From assembly GCA_003854995.1 (NCBI GenBank), contig RQOI01000083.1, positions 1 through 36,827 of the forward strand: 36,827 nt of DNA, read 5' to 3'. Positions 25,538 through 32,452 of this stretch are shown here, one piece after another. The notes below the pieces were generated by a model. The model saw only the letters and a list, made by a program, of their open reading frames with translations. It ran no database searches and had not been told where the DNA came from. Within the stretch, counting starts at the first letter, position 1; every line of letters begins with the position of its first letter. This DNA is from Candidatus Zhuqueibacterota bacterium. Its GTDB lineage: Bacteria; Zhuqueibacterota; Zhuqueibacteria; Residuimicrobiales; Krinioviventaceae. Position numbers and translations under genes: made by a program.

Positions 25538-26371
25538 CTATGAAGAGACTTTGCCGGCTGCTGTTCTTTTTATTTTATTATAACCAATTATAAGTAAAAT
25601 AATTCCAGCAAGGACAAAGATTATGCTTATGCCCTGGTTGAGGCTGATCCCTCTGTCGCCCATCGGCAGGATGACCATGCTGTCCTCGTAATAGCGATAG
25701 ATGTCGATGATGAAACGGGCAATGCCATACAGGATCAAAAAAATGGCCAGGAGAAAACCATCAAATTTTTTCCAGCGCTCGACGAGCAGCAGCGCGATGA
25801 ATATGATCAAGCCATAGAGGGAAGAATAGAGCTGCGCCGGTACGAGCGGCACGCCCGGGAATTGGCTTCCAGCAGCGCTGTTGAGCGGAAAGGTGACGCA
25901 GAGATGTCCATGGCCTTCGCATGGCAATCCAAAGCAGCAGCCGTTCAAAAAGCAGCCGATTCGCGTCAAAAAAATGCCGAATCCGACCGCCGGCATCAAG
26001 ACATCGGCAAATTTATAGAATGGCAGCTTTTTCATTCTGAGGTAGATGACGGCGCTGATGAAGCAGAGGACAATGCCACCCAGCACCGTCAATCCCGCAA
26101 TGCCGATCTGGCCATCACTCTGAAAAGGATTGACCGTGTCAAGCCAGTGCCCGCGAAACTCGTCCAGATGAAAAAGGACGTAGAGAAGACGAGAGCCGAC
26201 GATGGCGCTCACAATCAGGATGACCGAGAGGTCCATGATGTGGTTCGGATCTATGCCGCGGGATTTTGCGCGCCGCACGGACAGGTATATCCCGATCAGA
26301 AAAGACAAGGCCAGCAGCAGTCCATAAGCGCGGATCTCAAGCGCGCCAATTCTCAGCAATACAGGGTACAC
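25538..26371 (-). CDS. lgt: Phosphatidylglycerol-prolipoprotein diacylglyceryl transferase
   Basis: A 277-aa inner-membrane enzyme that moves diacylglycerol onto the lipobox cysteine of prolipoproteins. It starts at GTG behind GAGGAGGAG. About seven hydrophobic helices are present. Recognised motifs are 'LEIRAYGLLLALSFLIG', 'GIAGLTVLGGIV', the signature 'RIGCFLNGCCFG' and 'ILYGIARFIIDIYRY' with the conserved arginine. The 'NGCCFG' form with extra cysteines is a common variant outside Enterobacteria. It sits 10 bases after lpxH in a two-gene unit and near a predicted lipoprotein gene, its type of substrate. Confidence 0.93.
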   Translation of the reverse strand: MYPVLLRIGALEIRAYGLLLALSFLIGIYLSVRRAKSRGIDPNHIMDLSVILIVSAIVGSRLLYVLFHLDEFRGHWLDTVNPFQSDGQIGIAGLTVLGGIVLCFISAVIYLRMKKLPFYKFADVLMPAVGFGIFLTRIGCFLNGCCFGLPCEGHGHLCVTFPLNSAAGSQFPGVPLVPAQLYSSLYGLIIFIALLLVERWKKFDGFLLAIFLILYGIARFIIDIYRYYEDSMVILPMGDRGISLNQGISIIFVLAGIILLIIGYNKIKRTAAGKVSS

Positions 26372-26381
26372 GAGCTCCTCC

Positions 26382-27164
26382 TCAAATTATAAATTTACGA
26401 TTGCCCGGCGGAAAGGTCGGAGAGTGGGGAATTCCTTTTTCACCATTCCATACATACAAGCCGGGTTCACCATTGTCAACAACAGCATAAGTGTAATCCA
26501 TGCCCCAAAAACCGGGATTGATATAATGGCCGTTCTTATAAGGCGCGAGCGCAGCCCAGTGCGTGTGTCCCAGCACGACCATATCATAGCCAGCATCAAT
26601 TTTTTCCTGAGCATACTCCCGATAGTCATCATCCATATAGACAGTGCTCTTTTTCTCGCGCGAGCTCCGGCTGAGATTTGAGAAGAACAGGGCCAGGGGA
26701 ATTCCGATATCAGGATGCAAAAGCTGATATAGAACGATATTCATCTTGTTTCTCAACACTCTCTTGAGCAAGCGATAGCCATGGTCAGTTTTCAACAGGC
26801 CATCGCCATGCGTGATATAGATGCGGCGTCCGCCGTTCTCGAGGACAAGATCGTGCTCGTGAATGCTCAGGCCTATCTCATGACTCATGAAGGAATCGAG
26901 CCAAAAGTCGTGGTTGCCGGCCGTATAATAGACTTTATGGCGAGCGCTCAGCAGCGACAACAGACCGAGAACGCGCAAGTGTCTTCGTGGCACGACGGTC
27001 TTGTACTCAAACCAGAAATCAAACAGATCGCCGACAATGACGAGTTCAGCATCCTCTTTTTCCACCATCTGCAAAAAAGAGACGAGCCGCTGCTCTTTTC
27101 GTTTTTCCAGCTCTTCCGAATGCGCGCCCAGGTGCACATCGGAAAAAAAATAGATTTTACTCAT
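26382..27164 (-). CDS. lpxH: UDP-2,3-diacylglucosamine diphosphatase (lipid A synthesis)
   Basis: The start is taken at MSKIYFF rather than the ATG six codons upstream, because AAAGAG lies just before it and the family starts at this strand. The 260-aa metallophosphoesterase has all the metal motifs: 'FFSDVHLG', 'VGDLFDFW', 'AGNHDFW', 'THGDGLL' and 'LGHTHW'. It should hydrolyse UDP-2,3-diacylglucosamine to lipid X and UMP, a committed step of lipid A synthesis. This is strong evidence for an LPS-type outer membrane. YbbF-like phosphoesterases of other specificity remain a minor possibility. It is transcribed divergently from ispE. Confidence 0.88.
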   Translation of the reverse strand: MSKIYFFSDVHLGAHSEELEKRKEQRLVSFLQMVEKEDAELVIVGDLFDFWFEYKTVVPRRHLRVLGLLSLLSARHKVYYTAGNHDFWLDSFMSHEIGLSIHEHDLVLENGGRRIYITHGDGLLKTDHGYRLLKRVLRNKMNIVLYQLLHPDIGIPLALFFSNLSRSSREKKSTVYMDDDYREYAQEKIDAGYDMVVLGHTHWAALAPYKNGHYINPGFWGMDYTYAVVDNGEPGLYVWNGEKGIPHSPTFPPGNRKFII

Positions 27165-27206
27165 AAAACTCTTTTCTGGCACATGAACTTTGCTAAATTA
27201 AGGATA

Positions 27207-27270
27207 AACCTGCTGAAATGCAAGATGCAGGTTGAAGAATCGCGCAGAGGCTTCGGCAGAGTGGCGATTC
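27207..27270 (+). promoter_or_regulatory. Two inverted repeats in the lpxH-ispE intergenic leader
   Basis: Two perfect seven-base inverted repeats stand side by side: AACCTGC (27207-27213) with GCAGGTT (27227-27233), and GAATCGC (27237-27243) with GCGATTC (27264-27270). The second encloses a GC-TTCG-GC element, a typical stable tetraloop. They could form hairpins in the ispE leader or serve as operator sites for the divergent pair. Function is unknown. Confidence 0.45.
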
Positions 27271-27324
27271 TCATGTCAGCGTTATTATGCACATATCAGT
27301 CGTCTGCAAAAAGCGAGAGTCTGC

Positions 27325-28170
27325 ATGCAATTGAATTCTTATGCCAAAATCAATATTGGCTTACGGATTGTCAGCAAGCGTCTCGATGGCTTCCACAACA
27401 TTGAGACATTTTTCCAGCAAATCGATCTGCACGATACTTTGTGCATCGAGACGGCCGAGGACGGTCAGATCACTCTGCAGACGAGCGGGCGCGATTGTCC
27501 ATCGGATTCCACCAACCTGGCTCATCGCGCTGCCGAGTTGCTCAGAGAGACGATCGGCGACAGATCGCTCGGTTGCCGGATAGAGTTGACAAAGCGCATC
27601 CCGATCGGCGCCGGCTTGGGCGGAGGCAGCAGCAATGCTGGCGTGACCCTCGCGGCGCTCCGGCAATTGTGGCCGAACGCTCTTTCGAGACAGGACATAG
27701 CGGCGTGTGCGGCCAGGCTCGGCTCGGATGTGCCGTTCTTTCTGCAGGGTGGTTTCGCGTTGGGCGAAGGCAAGGGCGACATCCTCACAGCCATTGCAGC
27801 AAAGCTCGACTATTTTGGCCTCCTGGTCTATCCGCACATTCATCTCTCGACGGCATGGGTTTACCGCAACTTTAACTTGACAAGAAAGAATAAAATAGCT
27901 AAATTTAAAAGCTTTATTCCAAAGATTTCGAAACAGCATCTTTGGAGAAAAGAGCTGGGAAATGACTTGACGCAAGTCGTTTTCGCAAAGCATCCTGAAT
28001 TCGCGAGCATTGTAGATCAATTTTACGACTGCGGCGCTTTTTATGCGCAGATGTCCGGAAGCGGATCGACGTTTTTCGGTTTGTTTGCAGAGCGAACGCA
28101 GGCGAGGCGTGCGGCGCATCTTTTCAGGGAGCGATACGAGACGATACCGTTCATTCCCATCAGCCTATAG
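27325..28170 (+). CDS. ispE: 4-diphosphocytidyl-2-C-methyl-D-erythritol kinase
   Basis: The start is the ATG giving MQLNSYAKINIGL; the track's TTG adds 31 residues before the conserved N-terminus. The 281-aa GHMP-family kinase phosphorylates CDP-methylerythritol in the MEP isoprenoid pathway. It shows the catalytic 'AKINIGL' lysine at residue 8, the ATP loop 'PIGAGLGGGSSNAG', the 'LGSDVPFFLQGG' segment with the catalytic aspartate, and the C-terminal 'MSGSGSTFFGLF' glycine loop. The length is normal. Its stop codon touches the first base of a tRNA gene, so both probably come from one transcript. The product pathway also supplies the undecaprenyl carrier used by the glycan cluster. Confidence 0.93.
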   Translation: MQLNSYAKINIGLRIVSKRLDGFHNIETFFQQIDLHDTLCIETAEDGQITLQTSGRDCPSDSTNLAHRAAELLRETIGDRSLGCRIELTKRIPIGAGLGGGSSNAGVTLAALRQLWPNALSRQDIAACAARLGSDVPFFLQGGFALGEGKGDILTAIAAKLDYFGLLVYPHIHLSTAWVYRNFNLTRKNKIAKFKSFIPKISKQHLWRKELGNDLTQVVFAKHPEFASIVDQFYDCGAFYAQMSGSGSTFFGLFAERTQARRAAHLFRERYETIPFIPISL

Positions 28171-28242
28171 TGGGGCGTCGGCAAGTGGCAAGCCACTGGG
28201 TTTTGGCTCCAGTATTCGGAGGTTCGAATCCTCCCGCCCCAG
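28171..28242 (+). tRNA. tRNA-Gln (anticodon TTG)
   Basis: A full cloverleaf of 72 bases: acceptor TGGGGCG/CGCCCCA pairs perfectly, the D arm is GGC...GCC, the anticodon arm is CTGGG-TTTTGGC-TCCAG (one G-T pair) with anticodon TTG, and the T arm is GGAGG-TTCGAAT-CCTCC. The discriminator is G and the CCA end is not encoded (CAG follows). The weak first pair, T-A, and the G discriminator are standard glutamine identity features. The gene begins on the base after the ispE stop. Confidence 0.95.
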
Positions 28243-28253
28243 CAGCCGAATAT

Positions 28254-28286
28254 GACGAAAGTCGAGCTGATTTTCGTCTTTTTTTT
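28254..28286 (+). terminator. Rho-independent terminator after tRNA-Gln
   Basis: GACGAAA (28254-28260) pairs perfectly with TTTCGTC (28272-28278) and is followed by eight T residues. It lies 11 bases after the tRNA and ends the ispE-tRNA transcript before prs. Confidence 0.85.
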
Positions 28287-28301
28287 CGTCTCATGACCGT
28301 G

Positions 28302-28308
28302 TTATAGA
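28302..28308 (+). promoter_or_regulatory. Candidate -10 box just upstream of prs
   Basis: TTATAGA lies 12 bases before the prs ATG, downstream of the terminator. If used, transcription would start only a few bases before the ATG. No clear -35 box or ribosome-binding site is visible, so this is a weak call. Confidence 0.25.
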
Positions 28309-28320
28309 GTCAACCTTGAC

Positions 28321-29289
28321 ATGAACACACCGCGCAATGGTGAAGCTAAAATTTTCGCAGGCCGTTCGAATCCCGATCTGGCGCTAAAGATTGCAGAATG
28401 TCTGAACAAACCCATCGGCCATGTCATCACGAAAAATTTTTCCGATGGCGAAATCTGGGTCAAGTATGAAGAGAACATCAGGGGGACGGATGTCTTCATC
28501 GTTCAGTCAACGAACGCGCCGGCAGACAATTTAATAGAGCTGCTCATCATGCTGGACGCGGCGCGGCGATCATCGGCGCATCGCATTACAGCAGTCATTC
28601 CTTATTTTGGTTATGCGCGCCAAGATCGTAAGGATCAGCCGCGAGTCTCCATCACCGCCAAGATGGTCGCCAATCTCATCGTCCATGCGGGCGCGGATCG
28701 GGTTCTCACGCTGGACTTGCATGCGCCGCAAATTCAGGGCTTTTTCGATATACCGCTCGATCATTTGTATGGCGCCACTATTTTCGTCAAGCATATCAAC
28801 GATATGCATCTCAAGGATTTGGTGGTGGTCTCTCCGGACATCGGCGGGGTCCATCTTGCCCGCTCTTATGCCGGTCGACTGAACACCGATTTAGCCCTGC
28901 TGAACAAGAGACGCGTTGGACATAACGTCTGCGCAGTGACCGAAATCATCGGCGATGTCGATGGCAAAAACGTCCTCATCGTTGACGACCTCGTCGATAC
29001 GGGCGGAACGCTGCTCAAAGGAGTGGAAGTGCTGAAAAGCAAAGGTGCAAAAGAGATCTATGTGGCCTGCACGCACCCTGTTCTATCCGGAAACGCGGCC
29101 GAGCAGATCGAGTCCTCGCCCATCACGAAGATTTTTTTCACCGATTCGATTCAATTGCCGCCAGAGCGCATCACGCCCAAAATGCAAATCCTCAGTCTGG
29201 CATCACTTTTTGCTGATTCGATCATTCGAATTCATAATGAAATATCTATTTCTGATCTCTTTCCGCAAAAGAACGGACCAATGCACTAG
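28321..29289 (+). CDS. prs: Ribose-phosphate pyrophosphokinase
   Basis: A 322-aa class I PRPP synthase that makes 5-phosphoribosyl diphosphate from ribose 5-phosphate and ATP for nucleotide, histidine and tryptophan synthesis. Seen: 'KIFAGRSNPDLA' at the N-terminus, 'KNFSDGEIWV', the 'YARQDRKDQPRVSITAK' flexible-loop and catalytic region, 'LTLDLHAPQIQGFF' and the PRPP-binding 'LIVDDLVDTGGTL'. The length matches the family. No clear Shine-Dalgarno precedes the ATG. It leads the prs-rplY-pth group, an order often found in bacteria. Confidence 0.96.
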   Translation: MNTPRNGEAKIFAGRSNPDLALKIAECLNKPIGHVITKNFSDGEIWVKYEENIRGTDVFIVQSTNAPADNLIELLIMLDAARRSSAHRITAVIPYFGYARQDRKDQPRVSITAKMVANLIVHAGADRVLTLDLHAPQIQGFFDIPLDHLYGATIFVKHINDMHLKDLVVVSPDIGGVHLARSYAGRLNTDLALLNKRRVGHNVCAVTEIIGDVDGKNVLIVDDLVDTGGTLLKGVEVLKSKGAKEIYVACTHPVLSGNAAEQIESSPITKIFFTDSIQLPPERITPKMQILSLASLFADSIIRIHNEISISDLFPQKNGPMH

Positions 29290-29319
29290 GTGTGAAAATT
29301 TACTTATTGGAGATATAAC

Positions 29320-29958
29320 ATGTCGGATATCACTTTAAATGTCGAAACACGCCAGGGAACTGGCACCCAGATGGCAAAAAAATTGCGCAGCCAGAATAAA
29401 ATTCCCGGCATCTATTATTTTCACGGCAGTAAAAGCATTCCTTTGTCCCTGGAGCGCACCGAGTTGCGCTCGATATGGGGCCATGAATCGGGCTTGATTG
29501 AAGTCATTTTCGATGGCAAAGAGCACAAAAAGTGCGTCATCCGTGACATCCAGTTCGATCCGATCAAAGGCACTCCCATCCATGTCGATTTTCTGGGCAT
29601 CAAGATGACTGAAAAGCTGACCGTTCGCACGCCCATCACACTCGTAGGGACATCGATCGGTGTGAAAAATAATGGCGGCATCCTGCAACAAGTGGTGCGC
29701 GAACTGGAAATAGAGTGTCTGCCGGCAGATATTCCGGATCACATTGAGATTGATGTCACGGCACTCGAAATTGGCGACAGCATATCTGTGTCTGATATCG
29801 TGCCGGAGAATTATACGATTCTGGCGGATCCGACAACCGCGCTCGTCACGGTGAGCGCACCGCGGATAATTGAAACTGAGGCTGAGGTGGCAGTTGAAGA
29901 AACCGCCGAACCGGAAGTCATCACACAGCGAGCCGCGGAGCCAAAGCAAGAGGACTGA
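29320..29958 (+). CDS. rplY: 50S ribosomal protein L25/general stress protein Ctc
   Basis: A 212-aa long-form L25 (TL5/CTC type) that binds 5S rRNA. The N-terminal domain (about 1-90) has 'KLRSQNKIPGIYYFHG' and 'IRDIQFDPIKGTPIHVDF'. The C-terminal beta domain (about 95-185) includes 'GVKNNGGILQQVVRELEIECLPADIPDHI'. An acidic Glu/Ala-rich tail closes it. A GGAG ribosome-binding site is well placed. It lies between prs and pth with short spacing, typical for this cluster. Confidence 0.95.
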   Translation: MSDITLNVETRQGTGTQMAKKLRSQNKIPGIYYFHGSKSIPLSLERTELRSIWGHESGLIEVIFDGKEHKKCVIRDIQFDPIKGTPIHVDFLGIKMTEKLTVRTPITLVGTSIGVKNNGGILQQVVRELEIECLPADIPDHIEIDVTALEIGDSISVSDIVPENYTILADPTTALVTVSAPRIIETEAEVAVEETAEPEVITQRAAEPKQED

Positions 29959-29969
29959 TATCTATCCAT

Positions 29970-30566
29970 ATGTCCGAAAAATACATGATTGTCGGTCTTG
30001 GAAATCCGGGATCAGAGTACGAAAAGACGCGTCATAATATCGGTTATATGGTTGTTGATCGCCTGGCGCAAGAGTTCAATGCGTCGTTTAAAAAAGGTCG
30101 TGCCGGCTGTTATTATCATGCGACCGCAGTGATAGAAGGCCAGCCCGCGATCGTGGCCAAGCCGCTCACTTTTATGAACAACAGCGGCGTCGCGGTGGCG
30201 CGCCTTTTAGACTATTACGACATTCATCTGTCGCGTTTGTTGGTCATTTTTGATGAAGTTGACCTGCCATTTGGTCGCCTGCGCCTGCGGAAGCAGGGCG
30301 GCTCTGGTGGGCACCACGGCATCGACTCCATCATACAATATGTGAATTCAAATGAGTTTGCTCGTTTGCGCATCGGCATCGGGACTGAATACGCAAAGAA
30401 GGACATGATAAAGTTTGTCTTGTCCGACTTTTCCAGAAATGAGCAGCAAGAGCTCGACGCTGTCATAGCGACGGCCATCAGGGTCATCGTCAGTTTTATA
30501 GGCAACGGAATTGAGAGAACGATGAGCACCTTCAATCAGACGCCACCGGAAGCTCAATCGCTGTGA
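29970..30566 (+). CDS. pth: Peptidyl-tRNA hydrolase
   Basis: A 198-aa enzyme that recycles peptidyl-tRNA released from stalled ribosomes. Catalytic features match the bacterial Pth family: 'GLGNPG' with Asn12, 'TRHNIG' with the catalytic His22, 'TFMNNSG' with Asn70, and 'FDEVDLP' with Asp95. The next motif reads 'GGSGGHHGIDSI', so the residue equivalent to E. coli Asn114 is His116 here. The gene follows rplY by 11 bases. The length is normal and the identification is firm despite the substitution. Confidence 0.95.
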   Translation: MSEKYMIVGLGNPGSEYEKTRHNIGYMVVDRLAQEFNASFKKGRAGCYYHATAVIEGQPAIVAKPLTFMNNSGVAVARLLDYYDIHLSRLLVIFDEVDLPFGRLRLRKQGGSGGHHGIDSIIQYVNSNEFARLRIGIGTEYAKKDMIKFVLSDFSRNEQQELDAVIATAIRVIVSFIGNGIERTMSTFNQTPPEAQSL

Positions 30567-30710
30567 CGATCTCGCCGATGAGCTCTTGCAGTGGGTGGCT
30601 GCTGTTTCTGCGATTTCCATTCTTCCCCCGCCGAAAAAGGCCCTTGCGCGGAGCACTTGAGGATTGATTAGATTCTGATTTTCATGTACCTTAAAAAAAC
30701 GGAGGATAAT
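30567..30710 (+). promoter_or_regulatory. Leader region of the rpsF operon, function unresolved
   Basis: A gap of 144 bases before the ribosomal protein genes. In many bacteria the rpsF leader binds the S6:S18 complex through a small hairpin with a CCG motif. This leader contains CCGCCG near a possible short GC stem (CCGC...GCGG, about 30622-30644), but I cannot establish that fold by eye. No terminator for pth was found, so read-through from prs-rplY-pth is possible. Confidence 0.3.
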
Positions 30711-31214
30711 TTGCAAAAGTATGAAACAATCTTTATCATCGATTCACTGCTGAAAAGTGAAGAAATTGACAGCATCATCAACAAGTACGAACGTTTTCTG
30801 TCCGCAAATGGCGGTCAGATCGAGACGGTCGAACGGTGGGGCAAGAAGCGGCTGGCCTACGAGATAAAAAAACGCCAGTATGGCTATTACGTCGTCATTC
30901 GCTTTTCTGGTCCGCCGACAATGATCAAACAACTGGAACGCGAATACAGATTGAACGAATCCTTGCTGCGCTTTAAGACTCTGGCAATGCCCAAAGGTGC
31001 TGTTCAAGCCGTGGAATCAAAAATCGCTGCCGACAAAACGCAAAAGCCGGAAGCTGCCGTTGAAAAGGCGCCGCTGCCAGAACCCCAAGCTGCAACAGAT
31101 GTCGCTGATGATGCAGCAGCTGGCCCGGCAAGTGAGCCGCAATCGGTCGAATCGGCCCAGGAAACAGCCGACGACGAGACGGCGAACGCCACGGCTGAAA
31201 ATAAAGCTGAATGA
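30711..31214 (+). CDS. rpsF: 30S ribosomal protein S6
   Basis: I place the start at TTG 30711, giving M-QKYETIFII, because GGAGG ends five bases before it and S6 proteins begin this way; the track's ATG 27 bases upstream would put the Shine-Dalgarno inside the gene. The 167-aa product has the S6 core (about residues 1-95, 'ERWGKKRLAYEIKKRQYGYYVVIRF') and a long Ala/Glu-rich acidic tail (about 100-167), which is longer than in E. coli but common in other phyla. It leads rpsF-ssb-rpsR-rplI. Confidence 0.95.
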   Translation: MQKYETIFIIDSLLKSEEIDSIINKYERFLSANGGQIETVERWGKKRLAYEIKKRQYGYYVVIRFSGPPTMIKQLEREYRLNESLLRFKTLAMPKGAVQAVESKIAADKTQKPEAAVEKAPLPEPQAATDVADDAAAGPASEPQSVESAQETADDETANATAENKAE

Positions 31215-31261
31215 CGAGCGTTCATGAACTGATTTCATAACCGGACGATAGGAGTCCAGGA

Positions 31262-31720
31262 ATGCCAGATTTAAAAATGCCGGACATCAATAACGTTCTG
31301 ATTGCCGGCAATGTCAGTAACGAGCCGACGCTGCGGCGCACATCGAGTGGTACGCCGGTGGCCAATTTTTATATCAGCTCAAATCGAAAGTATAGAGACA
31401 ATTCGGGTATCTGGCGAGAAAACGTATGTCATGTGGGCATCGTCGCGTGGCACAAACTCGCTGAAACATGTATCACAACGCTGAAGGTCGGCAGCTCTGT
31501 ACTCATCGACGGTGAACTGCAGAGTCGCAGCTGGAAAAATGATGACGGATCGACTCGCAGTGTCGTCGAGATCAGGGCGCGGCGGATCCAATTCCTTGAA
31601 CCAGGCATGACCCAGGATGTGGAAGAACTCGCCACTGAAAGATCCGAGCCAAAGATGGATACACTGCAACAGATTGAACCGACTGAATTTGATTTTGGTT
31701 ACCAGAATTTGAAAATTTAA
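31262..31720 (+). CDS. ssb: Single-stranded DNA-binding protein
   Basis: A 152-aa OB-fold protein with AGGAG at good distance from the ATG. The core spans about residues 8-115: 'NNVLIAGNVSNEPTLRRTSSGTPVANF', 'HVGIVAWHKLAETC', 'KVGSSVLIDGELQSRSW' and 'SVVEIRARRIQFL'. It lies between rpsF and rpsR, the classical place for ssb. The C-terminus ends 'EFDFGYQNLKI' instead of the usual acidic DDDIPF-type tip that recruits partner proteins. This may be a primary or a secondary SSB copy. A start at the second Met (MPDINN) is also possible. Confidence 0.93.
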   Translation: MPDLKMPDINNVLIAGNVSNEPTLRRTSSGTPVANFYISSNRKYRDNSGIWRENVCHVGIVAWHKLAETCITTLKVGSSVLIDGELQSRSWKNDDGSTRSVVEIRARRIQFLEPGMTQDVEELATERSEPKMDTLQQIEPTEFDFGYQNLKI

Positions 31721-31738
31721 AGGACAGAGAGGGTGCAT

Positions 31739-31960
31739 ATGCTGAAAAAGAAAAGAATTTGCCGATTTTGTGAAGAAAGAATCGACTATATTGATTTCAA
31801 AGATGAAAAACGATTGAGCCGTTTCACAACCGAGCAGGGCAAAATTATACCCCGCCGTACGAGCGGGACGTGTGCAAAACACCAACGTCAGCTCGTCAAA
31901 TCGATAAAAATCGCTCGTGAACTTGCATTGATTCCGTACATTTCAGACATGGCCAAGTAA
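31739..31960 (+). CDS. rpsR: 30S ribosomal protein S18
   Basis: A 73-aa protein from the ATG at 31739 ([10 protein letters not shown]), with GAGAGGG upstream; the track begins two codons earlier at a GTG. It shows 'RICRFCEE', '[15 protein letters not shown]', '[19 protein letters not shown]' and '[12 protein letters not shown]', all standard S18 features. The CxxC pair plus the later cysteine make it the zinc-binding (C+) form. It pairs with S6 on the 30S platform. Confidence 0.96.
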   Translation: MLKKKRICRFCEERIDYIDFKDEKRLSRFTTEQGKIIPRRTSGTCAKHQRQLVKSIKIARELALIPYISDMAK

Positions 31961-31982
31961 TCATAGAATAGGAAAGCTGCGA

Positions 31983-32426
31983 ATGAAAATTATCTTGAAA
32001 AAAGACATGGAAAAGCTCGGAAAAGCCGGCGAAATTGTCGTGACGAAAACCGGATATGCGAGGAACTATCTGATCCCACAAGGCTTTGCAATAGCGGCAT
32101 CACCAGCAAATTTAAAGATATATGAACAAGAACGCCTGGCAGAACAGCGAATCATGCAAAAAGAGATGCTGGAAGCTCAAGCCCTGGCCGAAGAACTCGA
32201 CAAGGTTTCGATCACTGCCACCGTCCAAGTCGGAGAAGAAGACAAAGTCTTTGGCGCTGTCACAAACCAGCACATCGCTGACCTGCTGAAAGAGAAGGGT
32301 TTTGATATCGATCGTAAAAAAATCATCCTCGAAGAACCGCTGAAAGCTCTTGGCGTCTTTGAGGTCCCGATTAAACTCCATAGCGAAGTCGAAGCACGAA
32401 TCAAAGTCTGGATTGTGAGAGAATAG
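31983..32426 (+). CDS. rplI: 50S ribosomal protein L9
   Basis: A 147-aa protein with the N-terminal rRNA-binding domain ('KIILKKDMEKLGKAGEIVVTK' region and 'GYARNYLIPQGFAI'), the long connecting helix (about 40-80) and the C-terminal domain ('VFGAVTNQHIADLLKEKGFDIDRKKI'). The length is standard. It closes the rpsF-ssb-rpsR-rplI block with 22 bases after rpsR. Confidence 0.97.
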   Translation: MKIILKKDMEKLGKAGEIVVTKTGYARNYLIPQGFAIAASPANLKIYEQERLAEQRIMQKEMLEAQALAEELDKVSITATVQVGEEDKVFGAVTNQHIADLLKEKGFDIDRKKIILEEPLKALGVFEVPIKLHSEVEARIKVWIVRE

Positions 32427-32452
32427 GGGGCCAAATCCTGGGCGAAACCACC

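Noticed and set aside
27361-28119. 252-aa minus-strand ORF opposite ispE
   Set aside because: ispE has all its catalytic motifs on the plus strand; the antisense frame is a by-product.
30684-30710. ATG start for rpsF given by the ORF track
   Set aside because: The GGAGG site lies downstream of this ATG and S6 proteins begin at the QKYET segment, so TTG 30711 is preferred.
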